From positions 1,754,501-1,818,500 of the forward strand of contig NZ_CP015583.1 of assembly GCF_001941945.1 (NCBI RefSeq): a stretch of DNA of 64,000 nt. The letters are read 5' to 3'. This stretch comes from Roseomonas gilardii (GTDB taxonomy: Bacteria > Pseudomonadota > Alphaproteobacteria > Acetobacterales > Acetobacteraceae). Positions 1 to 7,575 of the stretch are shown in pieces; the first letter of the stretch is position 1, and every line of letters begins with the position of its first letter. Position numbers and translations under genes: made by a program. The notes beneath the pieces were generated by a model. The model worked only from the letters and a program-made list of their open reading frames with translations, ran no database searches and had not been told where the DNA came from.

Positions 1-23
1 GCCGTGAGACTTTCCACTCCTGC

Positions 24-116
24 GGAGGGGTGGCCGAGTGGCCGAAGGCGGCGGTTTGCTAAACCGTTATAGGATGTCAAGTCCTATCGTGGGTTCGAAT
101 CCCATCCCCTCCGCCA
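24..116 (+). tRNA. tRNA-Ser (anticodon GCT)
   Basis: A full class II tRNA can be folded. The acceptor stem GGAGGGG (24-30) pairs with CCCCTCC (106-112), followed by discriminator G and an encoded CCA (114-116). The anticodon loop TTGCTAA, closed by GCGGT/ACCGT, gives anticodon GCT, which reads AGC/AGU serine codons. A long variable arm (TAGGATGTCAAGTCCTA) fits tRNA-Ser, and the T-loop GGTTCGAATCC is canonical. The 3' end doubles as the attachment site of the mobile element that follows; integration leaves the tRNA intact because the crossover sequence is regenerated. Confidence 0.97.
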
Positions 117-117
117 T
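100..117 (+). repeat. attL: 18-bp direct repeat at the tRNA-Ser 3' end
   Basis: The sequence tcccatcccctccgccat is identical to 14159-14176. The flanking bases differ on both sides (a versus g upstream, t versus c downstream), so the match is exactly 18 bp. It covers the 3' T-arm and acceptor strand plus CCA of the tRNA, a classical tyrosine-integrase target. Confidence 0.9.
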
Positions 118-188
118 TTTCTGTCCACGGATTTCCTAGGCTTTCGGCGGTGTGACCGGGCGATTTGTACCCCGGATTGTAACCCGCC

Positions 189-1901
189 GTGCATGGCCGC
201 CACCTGACCCGCAAGGGGTCTGCCTGGGTCTTCCAGATGCGGGTGCCCGCCCGCTTCAACTTTTCGTTGAAATCCTCGCCGATCCGAATCACGCTTGGAG
301 CAATCCCAAAGCGTGCGGCGCAAGTCGCTGCTCGGGTCCTTGCGGTCACCGCAAGCATCCATCTCGAGCGTGAGAGGTTCCACGACATGGCCGAGGCTGG
401 CATCAGGACACCGGATCCCCGGTCAACAGTCGCGTCCCTGCTTCGGGACGATTTCAAATCGATTCTCCTGCTTCTGCGCGGACTGGACGACGCAGACCGG
501 TGCCAGCCGTCTGATGCGACACTTGCCCCCCGGATGGTCGCCGCCGGGCTGGATGGCCTGGCCGATCTCGTCGCGGACCGCACCACCGGCAGCGCGCTGG
601 CGCGAAATCAGGGGGCGGCCCTGGAATCCTACTTTCGGAGGGTCATCACCGACGAGGGGACAGGCCGCGAGCATCTGGGCGAACCTCCCTTGCCGCCACG
701 GGAACCGGCTGCGGACATCGCCAAGGTGCTCACCGTCGTCCAGGACGTGCAGGCCAAGCAGGCGGCCATGGAGGCGAAGCTCGCCGCCGCGACCGCGGTG
801 AAGCATGGTCCGCTGTTTAGCGCCGCGGCGGACGCCTATCACGAGAAGCTACGCTTGGCGCATGGCGATGGATATGACGAACTCAAATACGTGCGTCATC
901 GCAAGGCCGTTTTCCTGCAATTGTGCGGGGACAAGCCGGTCAACCAATACACGCAGGACGACATCCAGAACTTCGTCAATGACGTCCGCCACCTTCCGCC
1001 CAACATTTCCAAGAACCCCGATTACCGGATTGAAGACGTCCGACGATACATTGCCGAGGCCAAGGCGCGGGGGGCCAAGGGACTGAGCGAGAGCACGTTG
1101 GTCAACAACTACCTCGGCAAGGTCAAGACCATCCTGCGCGACGGCTGCGCCAGCGCGGGCATTCCCTTCACCTTGGAGGGCGTGCGGATCGTCATACCCA
1201 AGGGCGTCCCCAAGGCGCGCCACCGGCTGGCGCCCGACTACGCCGCGCTGAACCGCGTCTTCCGTGCCGGTGTTGAAAGCGGAATGCTTGCCGAGGCGCT
1301 GTTGCCGCTGCTGGGCTTCCTGACCGGCCGCCGGTTGGGGCTGCTCACCTTCCTGCGCCGGGAGGACATCCAGCGATACCATGGCTGCTGGGTCGTTCCG
1401 CCGCGCGACAGCGTATGGAACGGCGAGCGGTGGGTGACGGTGCCGTTCAAGACCGACGAGTCCCTGACCTACTTCGTGCTGCATGACGTGCTGGCCGAAA
1501 CAGGCTTCATCAACTGGGCGCAGCGGGGTGAGGGCTTCATGTTCAAGAGCCTGCACGAAGCGAAGGACCCGGCCGACACCGCCTCGAAGCGGATGGCGCG
1601 CCTGTTCCGGACCGCCGGTCTGGACCCCAGGCTGTTCACCATGTTTCACGGGCTGCGGCATGCGAAGATTGCCCTGGACCGGGAATTGAAGATTGATCCG
1701 CGCGCCATCCGGCTCCAGGTCGGGCACGAACTCGGCGGCGTTCATGACAACTACGGCGACCACGGCATGAACCGCAGCGAACTCGCCGCCGTCGCCCGGG
1801 CTGAGTTGCCGCCGGAGATCGACCTGAGTGTGTTCCGGGGCCTCGACTTCGAGGCGCTGGCCGCCGTCCGGCCGAGGCGAGGTCGGCCGCGAAGGGAGTG
1901 A
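189..1901 (+). CDS. int: Tyrosine recombinase (site-specific integrase)
   Basis: A 570-residue phage/ICE-type integrase that would catalyse crossover between the tRNA-Ser attB and the element attP. The N-terminus (KGSAWVFQMRVPARF) looks like the DUF6538 arm-binding segment. A SAM-like core-binding region lies around residues 210-330 and the catalytic domain around 350-545. The catalytic set is complete: Arg in TGRRLG (381/382), H487-x-x-R490 (FHGLRH), H513 (VGHE) and Tyr522 nine residues later. The GTG at 189 is the first possible start because an in-frame TAA lies at 180-182; no good ribosome-binding site is visible. The gene starts 71 nt inside attL, the usual place for a tRNA-targeting integrase. 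Confidence 0.93.
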   Translation: MHGRHLTRKGSAWVFQMRVPARFNFSLKSSPIRITLGAIPKRAAQVAARVLAVTASIHLERERFHDMAEAGIRTPDPRSTVASLLRDDFKSILLLLRGLDDADRCQPSDATLAPRMVAAGLDGLADLVADRTTGSALARNQGAALESYFRRVITDEGTGREHLGEPPLPPREPAADIAKVLTVVQDVQAKQAAMEAKLAAATAVKHGPLFSAAADAYHEKLRLAHGDGYDELKYVRHRKAVFLQLCGDKPVNQYTQDDIQNFVNDVRHLPPNISKNPDYRIEDVRRYIAEAKARGAKGLSESTLVNNYLGKVKTILRDGCASAGIPFTLEGVRIVIPKGVPKARHRLAPDYAALNRVFRAGVESGMLAEALLPLLGFLTGRRLGLLTFLRREDIQRYHGCWVVPPRDSVWNGERWVTVPFKTDESLTYFVLHDVLAETGFINWAQRGEGFMFKSLHEAKDPADTASKRMARLFRTAGLDPRLFTMFHGLRHAKIALDRELKIDPRAIRLQVGHELGGVHDNYGDHGMNRSELAAVARAELPPEIDLSVFRGLDFEALAAVRPRRGRPRRE

Positions 1902-2325
1902 CCAATCTCGCCGATCAGAGTTGCCCCTTGTTCGGCCCGCCGGAGGCGTGGCTGAACGAATCGGGACGCCCCTCGTCCCGACGCCACCGGCCCGGCCGTC
2001 GCGCGCAGCGCGGGTCAAGGTTGGCGAAGCCACCGCGGAGCGGCGCGCCGCAGGCGCGACCTTGATGCGCGTGAGCACGGCGGCAGGGTGACGGCGAGGG
2101 AAAGCGGATCGCGGGGGTCTCGGGGGCGGCGCCAGTCCCCCGGGCAGGTCCAGGGCGGCGCCCTGGCAGGGAGGCCGTCCGGCCGGGGCAGCGCCCCGAG
2201 AGGACCCGACAGCTATGGAGCGCAGGGCGAAGCCCGGAGCGGAATAGCGGTAGTCGGTCACTACGCGAAGTGGCTGCCTCTCCGTTTCCTTGTGGCTTGC
2301 ATCCTTTCGCCGAACAGATCGCAGC
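1902..2325. other. Non-coding gap with inverted repeats upstream of the relaxase gene; possible oriT
   Basis: No credible gene lies in these 424 nt. Two perfect hairpins are visible: tcgggacg/cgtcccga (1961-1968 and 1974-1981, 5-nt loop) and ccagggc/gccctgg (2150-2156 and 2160-2166, 3-nt loop). The first could end int transcription, though no T-run follows. MobV-family relaxases usually act on an oriT with inverted repeats just upstream of their own gene, so this gap is the natural place to look. That is inference from family knowledge; no nic site consensus was recognised. Confidence 0.35.
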
Positions 2326-3723
2326 ATGGAGGCGCTGGGATTCCAGTTCGTGCACATCGAGGGCTACGCGCGGAAAGCCGACGCGCGGGGCCGGTCGGTT
2401 GATTTCGTCCTCGCGGAAGCGGAGCGGCGGCCGGATTCCTGCGCCCATGTCGCGGCGCCCGCGCCGCCGGAACTGGTTTTCGGCCTTCCGCTGGCGGATT
2501 TGCGCGCGCTTCACGACGCACAGGCCGAGGCTGCCCGCGCGACCATAGCCGGTGGGAAAACGCGGCGTATCCGGCAGGACCAACTGACCCTGCTGACCGT
2601 GGTCGCCTCGCACCCCGCCACGGTCGCCGAGACGCAGCGGAATCCCGCCCTGGCCGCGGAGGTCGCCGTTTGGGAGGCGCGGGTCGTGGCGTGGCTGCGG
2701 GAGCAATGGGGCGACGATCTCGCCACTGTCGTCCGTCATGTGGACGAAGCCCACGCGCACCTTCACGCCTACATCCTGCCGTCGGACGCCGAGATGCGGG
2801 CGCGGCGCCTGCATCCGGGCGTCGCGGCCAAGGAGAATGCCAAGGCCGCTGCGAGTGCCGGAGGCGCCGATGCCTAAGCGGCGAACGCGGCCGGGGACGT
2901 CGCCTATCGCGCAGCCATGCGCGCCATGCAGGATGGATTCTGGCGCACGGTCGGGATTCCTTGCGGCCTCGCACGCATCGGACCGGCGCGACGTCGGCTG
3001 ACGCGGGCCGCCTGGCATGCGGAGAAGGCCGCCGTCGGCGCCGCGGCGGAAGCCTTGCGGATCGCCGACACCGCGCGCGCCGAAGCAGACGCCGCCCGGC
3101 AGGACGCCGCCCGCGTGACCGGCGCGGCCGAGGAAAAGCAGGCCGCCGCCGTGTCCTTGCAGGTGCGCGCGGAAGAAGCTGCCGCCCGCGCCGGGGAGGC
3201 GATCAGGACCGCCCGGGAGCGCGCCGCCGAAGCACGGGCGGCGGCCGACGCCGCGCAGGTGGAGCGCGCGGAGGCGGAACGGCGGGCGCGGGCTATGGAA
3301 GCGCGGGGACGGCGCCTGCTGCGCCAGGCGCAGGGTGAGGCCGGGCGCGTCCTTGGCACCGCGCGGGCCGAGGCCGACCGCATCCGGCGTGGCGCGCGCG
3401 GTCTCGGGGCCTGGCTGGGGGCGCTCTGGCATGGCGTGCTCGGCACGGCTCCGGCGGCGGTCGCGCGGAAGGCGGCGGGCGCGGCCCGCGCCGAGGAGCG
3501 CAGGCTCGTCCTCGGCCGCATCACGGCGGCGGACGCCGAGGCCGACCGGCTGCGCGACCGGCTCCGCGCCACCGAGGAAAGACTCGCCGCCACGTCCGGG
3601 GCCGCCGCCTCGCTGGGTGCCGAGCGTGACCGGCTGGCGCGCGAGGTTTCCCGCCTCCGTCCGGCGGCGCCTCCGGCCCCGGAGGCGGTCCCGGAGGCGC
3701 CAGCACCAAGGAGAAAGCCATGA
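2326..3723 (+). pseudogene. MobV/Pre-type relaxase interrupted by an in-frame TAA
   Basis: Two open segments, 2326-2877 and about 2878-3723, share one frame and are separated only by TAA at 2875-2877. The first carries H138-x-D140-E141-x3-H145-x-H147 (HVDEAHAHLHAY), the metal-binding signature of MobV/Pre relaxases. Right after the stop the frame continues with AYRAAMRAMQDGFWRTVGIPCGL, matching the segment that normally follows in this family, then a long Ala/Glu/Arg-rich coiled coil. The whole reading would be 466 codons. A G-to-T or C-to-T change (GAA or CAA to TAA) would explain the break. The ATG at 2326 is preferred to the upstream TTG at 2290. The second half could restart at ATG 2917 but would lack the HUH centre. 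The alternative is a sequencing error. Confidence 0.75.
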
Positions 3724-4520
3724 TCGTCTTTGGCCTGCTGGGGCTCGCCCCCGGCGACGACGCGGAGTCGCCGCCGCCCGATGCGCCCGACCGAGTGTTG
3801 GTCCAATGGCTTGAGGCGCGGCTCGGGCGCCTGCCGGTCTGGTTCGAGGTGCTGGAATTGCGGTCCCTGCTGCGGGCGCTGGTGCGGCGCTGGGCGTGGT
3901 GGGCCTGGTGGCGCCGCTTCCGTCCGCTCCGGCTCCCGGCCCGGGAGGATTTGGTCGCTGATTTCCTGGCCTTGGCGGAGGGGCAACTCCTTCTGCGCGC
4001 GCTCGGCGGCAGCATGGCGGCGCTGGTCGCGCAACTGCGCCTGCCGGACCCGTTCGCAGGCTACGACGGCCGCCATCCGACCGCTTCGCGCCCGACCCGT
4101 CTGGAACGGCTCCGCGAGCGCGTCGCCGGGGGCGGCGCCGTGCCGCTGTGGGCGCAGGCGGAGGCCGCGACCGCCTACGCCACGTGGAAAGTGACCGGCG
4201 TGCCGGTGCTGGCGCCGGGCTTGATGCCGGAGAGGGTGGACTTCCTTGCGCCCGCCCATGCCGCCGCCCTCAACGTGCTGTCGCCCGGGGCGGCCATGGC
4301 GTTCGCCGCGCGGCTGCGGGCGGCGCGGTGCAGCGAGGCCGGGCGCCGCGCTGCCCTTGGGGAACTGGCGCGGATCGGGACGGAAGCCATGGAACTCTGG
4401 CCGGACGTCGCCCGGCGTTCGGCAACGCCGCCGCTCGGGCTGTGGCCGCCAGCCGCCCCGGAGGACGGCGCCCCGCCGCGGGTTGCCGCCCCGGCGCCGC
4501 GGGGCGGCCCTTCGCCATGA
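3720..4520 (+). CDS. Hypothetical protein coupled to the relaxase gene
   Basis: A 266-residue protein of no family I recognise. Its ATG overlaps the relaxase TGA by 4 nt (ATGA), so it was probably translated with it and may have served mobilization. Visible features are a Trp/Arg cluster (RRWAWWAWWRRF, about residues 58-70), many Leu/Ala-rich helices, and a Pro/Ala-rich low-complexity tail after about residue 235. No signal peptide is evident; the Trp-rich patch is too charged for an ordinary membrane helix. Codon use looks typical of real high-GC genes. The downstream neighbour is hsdS, convergent. Confidence 0.6.
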   Translation: MIVFGLLGLAPGDDAESPPPDAPDRVLVQWLEARLGRLPVWFEVLELRSLLRALVRRWAWWAWWRRFRPLRLPAREDLVADFLALAEGQLLLRALGGSMAALVAQLRLPDPFAGYDGRHPTASRPTRLERLRERVAGGGAVPLWAQAEAATAYATWKVTGVPVLAPGLMPERVDFLAPAHAAALNVLSPGAAMAFAARLRAARCSEAGRRAALGELARIGTEAMELWPDVARRSATPPLGLWPPAAPEDGAPPRVAAPAPRGGPSP

Positions 4521-4593
4521 TGGGCGGCGGCAACCGGCGCAAGCTGGTTTTCCTTGCGCGCCGGTCCGGCGGTGGTCACAGCGGTGCGGCGGA

Positions 4594-6123
4594 TCAGGCC
4601 GCCCGGCGCCGTTGTCGGCCCCTTGGACCGGCGGGTGCCTCCGCCTCCTGTCGCAGGCGGGCGAGGGTTTCCTCGGCCGGTTCGTCGGCGGCGTCCTGGG
4701 GGACGAGGTCGCCACGGAAGGCGGCATCAAGGATTTGCCGCTCCAATCGACTGAGCAGGTCGTGGCTCGCCCGGGCCTGACGTTCCATTTCGTCAGCAAC
4801 CTTCAGGCGCTCCTCGACCAAATTCACGAGGCGGGCTTGCTCCGCCTCCGGAGGGATAGGGAGCGCGAAACTGGCAAGCTCGGTCATGCTGACGTTGTAT
4901 TGTCCCGCTGAACTCGCCGCCTTCGCGAAGACCTGGTCACGAATCATGGGCGAATGCCAGACAAGCGCGATCCACCGCCACAGCGTGTCATTTCCAACCA
5001 GCCGGAAGCGAATGAGATAGGACGCAAAATAGACGTCGCGTTCCAGGGATTGCCGCACGACTGCACCTCGTCCTACGAGGTCCGGGCTGCCATTCGTGCG
5101 AACAATAAGCAGGTCTCCCGGCGCAACGGCTTCGCCGGGAACCAAGCCCAGGTCTCCTGTGGCAAATTTCAGGTCGGATAAGTCGACTGCCCCCCGTGCG
5201 ACGTTGGGGATCCGTAGAACGGGAGAGCCGCTGGCTGCGGGGTCGCACTTCTCGGATGTGCCATAGGAAGCAGCCCAAGCAAGCTGATCCAGGCTGGCCA
5301 GAGTCCACCCGGCTGGCAGAGAGTCGGCGTAGTGCTCGACCGGCCTGACGGGCGAGGGAAACCGATCCTTCCAGTTGTCTTTCAAGCGGCGCCCCTTGGC
5401 GGCAGCACGGGCAAGCTCACTCTGTTCCCAAAGCTGGCGCCTCTCACTCGCCAGCCGGTCCATGAACACGCCACTTTCTTCAGCGGACGTCCCGCTTCCG
5501 CTTCGGTCAGAAGTCAGTTCGCCTGATATCGCTGCGGCGACAAGGGCATTGCGGAACCGCTCGGCAAGGACAAGGGTGCGGTCGAGGTCGTTCCGGGCGT
5601 CCCGGATGGCGCCGAACAGCGCTTCGATGCGCGCCACGATCCGGCGCTGCTCGGCCAGCGGCGGCACCGGCATGGGAATCCGGGCAAGTGACTCCCCGGG
5701 CAGATGCTTGATGGTCGTCCCGGTAAGGAAATCGTTCAGGCCGCCATTTTGGGCCATGCACCGGAGGAAGAGAGGCAGCCACTCGGGCAACAGCGCAGGG
5801 CCGCACCGGGCTCGGTGGATCGCCTTCTGGAACTTGATGTCAGTGGGACCGCGCCGCCAAACCGCCGCACGTCCTGGCTCGCCGCCCTCACAAATCAGGA
5901 CATCGCCGTCTCTGACGGAAAATTTCTCAACCTCGTCTGGCTTGAAGCGCATCTCGGCCAAGCTCGACAGGTCGAACGCGAACCAACGGACGTTGATGTT
6001 TCTCAGGTAGGGGCCAGCGGTGCCTTCAACGTTCTTCTGGCGGTCCAGCATTTTCCCAAGCTGAAGATCCGCGAGGGAGCCAACCGGCGCGGTGGCCCAC
6101 CCATTCGGCAAGGATTCGGGCAT
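4594..6123 (-). CDS. hsdS: Type I restriction-modification specificity subunit
   Basis: A 509-residue DNA-recognition subunit of the HsdRMS complex. It has the two-repeat layout of HsdS: a first target-recognition domain (about 5-165) ending in the conserved helix start PPLAEQRRIVARIE, then a spacer, and a second domain (about 260-415) ending in PPEAEQARLVNLVEERL, followed by a C-terminal helix. Each half should read one side of a bipartite target. The first base after the hsdM stop is 3 nt away, so it closes the hsdRMS operon. The recognition-domain DNA is visibly less GC-rich than hsdM and hsdR, as expected for a part exchanged between systems. The target site cannot be predicted from the sequence. 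Confidence 0.94.
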   Translation of the reverse strand: MPESLPNGWATAPVGSLADLQLGKMLDRQKNVEGTAGPYLRNINVRWFAFDLSSLAEMRFKPDEVEKFSVRDGDVLICEGGEPGRAAVWRRGPTDIKFQKAIHRARCGPALLPEWLPLFLRCMAQNGGLNDFLTGTTIKHLPGESLARIPMPVPPLAEQRRIVARIEALFGAIRDARNDLDRTLVLAERFRNALVAAAISGELTSDRSGSGTSAEESGVFMDRLASERRQLWEQSELARAAAKGRRLKDNWKDRFPSPVRPVEHYADSLPAGWTLASLDQLAWAASYGTSEKCDPAASGSPVLRIPNVARGAVDLSDLKFATGDLGLVPGEAVAPGDLLIVRTNGSPDLVGRGAVVRQSLERDVYFASYLIRFRLVGNDTLWRWIALVWHSPMIRDQVFAKAASSAGQYNVSMTELASFALPIPPEAEQARLVNLVEERLKVADEMERQARASHDLLSRLERQILDAAFRGDLVPQDAADEPAEETLARLRQEAEAPAGPRGRQRRRAA

Positions 6124-6126
6124 CGG

Positions 6127-7575
6127 TCAGGCGTCCAGTCCCGTCGGAGCCAATTCCTCGGCCAGCGCCTCCGCCCGGGTCAGCGCCCGGCGCAGGTGCT
6201 CCACCATGGCGGCGGCTATGTCGGTCGGGTCCTCCAAAGAGTCTTCGCCCGCTTCTTCAGCGCCGCGCAGCCACGCAATGTCCAAATTGTCCTGCCGGTC
6301 CGCGATGGCAGCCCGGCTGAAGCAGCGGAACCGCCCTTCCTCTCCCTGGTCCTGGCGCGGCGCCTTGCCGAGCGGGTCGTCGCCGAACGCTGCTTCGAAA
6401 GCGGCGAAGTCCTCGCGGGTCAGCGGGCGGGTTTTGCCGAACGGCGCCTGTCCGGTGCGCATGTCGTAGATCCAGACGTCGCGCGTGTTGCCATGGTTGC
6501 TCCGGCCGCGGGTGAAGAACAGCACGTTGGTCTTCACGCCGCCCGCGTAGAAGATGCCGGTCGGCAGGCGGAGGATGGTGTGCAGGTCGCACATCGCCAT
6601 GAGTTGCTGGCGGACGGCGCGGCCCGTGTTGTCCTCGAATAGCACGTTGTCCGGCACCACGACGGCCGCCCGGCCGCCCGGGGCGAGGTTGCGATAGACG
6701 TGCTCCACGAAGGCCAGTTGCTTGTTGGAGGAGCCACGCGTCTCCACGAAGCTCGCCCGGTTCGGGCGCTCGCCGCCGCGCTTGGTGCCGAAGGGCGGGT
6801 TGGTGACGATCAGGTCCGCCCGGGACAGCGCCTCGCCGTCGGAGGAGAGCGTGTCGCCCATGCGCACCCGGCCTTCGATGCCGTGCAGCATCAGGTTCAT
6901 GAGGCAGAGCCGGTGCGTGTCGTGCACCAGTTCCAGGCCGGTGAAGGCGTCCTGGCGCTGGAAGGTGCGGTCGGCCTCGCTCAGGCTGTAGAGGTCATCC
7001 GTCTGCTGCTTGACGTAGTGGTCGCAGGCCACCAGGAAGCCACCGGTCCCGGCCGCCGGATCCTGGATCACCTCGCCCGGCTGGGGCTTCACCAGATGGA
7101 TGATGCTGTCGATCAGCGGCCGGGGGGTGAAATACTGCCCGGCGCCGCTTTTCTTCTCGGCGGCGTTGCGTTCCAGCAGGTCCTCGTAGAGGTCGCCCAA
7201 GCCCTCCTCGCGGGCGCTGAACCAGTCCAACCTGTCGATGGCCTCGGTCAGGGCCTTGAGGTTGGCGGGCTTGCGGAGCTTGGTCTGCGCGTCGGCGAAG
7301 ATGTCGGCGAGCAGGCCGCGCCGGGTCTCGGAGAGCTTCAGCAGGATGGCGCGGTAGAGGTCGAGTTGGGTCTGTCCGACGGCCTCGGCGAGCGGCGCCC
7401 ACCGGCAGTCCTTCGGGATGGATTTCTCCATCCCGGTCTCCTGCGCCATCTTGAGGAACAGCAGATAGGTGAGTTCCGTCACGTAATCCTGGTAGGTGAC
7501 ACCGTCGCCGCGGAGGACGCTGCACAACTGCCAGAGCTTGGCGCCAATATCCTTGACCGTCCGTCCTTGCGTCAA
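6127..7575 (-). CDS. hsdM: Type I restriction-modification DNA methyltransferase subunit
   Basis: A 482-residue N6-adenine methyltransferase subunit. The N-terminal HsdM_N helical domain covers about 8-135. The SAM-binding motif DPAAGTGGF is at 172-180 and the catalytic NPPF at 259-262. It methylates the host strand at the HsdS site and is also needed for restriction. The start codon is TTG, overlapping the hsdR stop in the string TTGA (7572-7575), so translation is coupled to hsdR. The uncommon start may keep methylase synthesis tied to hsdR translation; this is inference. Confidence 0.95.
   Translation of the reverse strand: MTQGRTVKDIGAKLWQLCSVLRGDGVTYQDYVTELTYLLFLKMAQETGMEKSIPKDCRWAPLAEAVGQTQLDLYRAILLKLSETRRGLLADIFADAQTKLRKPANLKALTEAIDRLDWFSAREEGLGDLYEDLLERNAAEKKSGAGQYFTPRPLIDSIIHLVKPQPGEVIQDPAAGTGGFLVACDHYVKQQTDDLYSLSEADRTFQRQDAFTGLELVHDTHRLCLMNLMLHGIEGRVRMGDTLSSDGEALSRADLIVTNPPFGTKRGGERPNRASFVETRGSSNKQLAFVEHVYRNLAPGGRAAVVVPDNVLFEDNTGRAVRQQLMAMCDLHTILRLPTGIFYAGGVKTNVLFFTRGRSNHGNTRDVWIYDMRTGQAPFGKTRPLTREDFAAFEAAFGDDPLGKAPRQDQGEEGRFRCFSRAAIADRQDNLDIAWLRGAEEAGEDSLEDPTDIAAAMVEHLRRALTRAEALAEELAPTGLDA

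Noticed and set aside
849-2357. Long minus-strand frame (502 codons) opposite the integrase gene
   Set aside because: It is antisense to a complete integrase with all catalytic residues and has Arg/Pro/Ala-rich shadow composition typical of high-GC DNA.
2904-4799. Minus-strand frame of 631 codons opposite the relaxase and unknown gene
   Set aside because: Composition is Arg/Ala/Ser shadow sequence with no family motif, and it runs through hsdS DNA.
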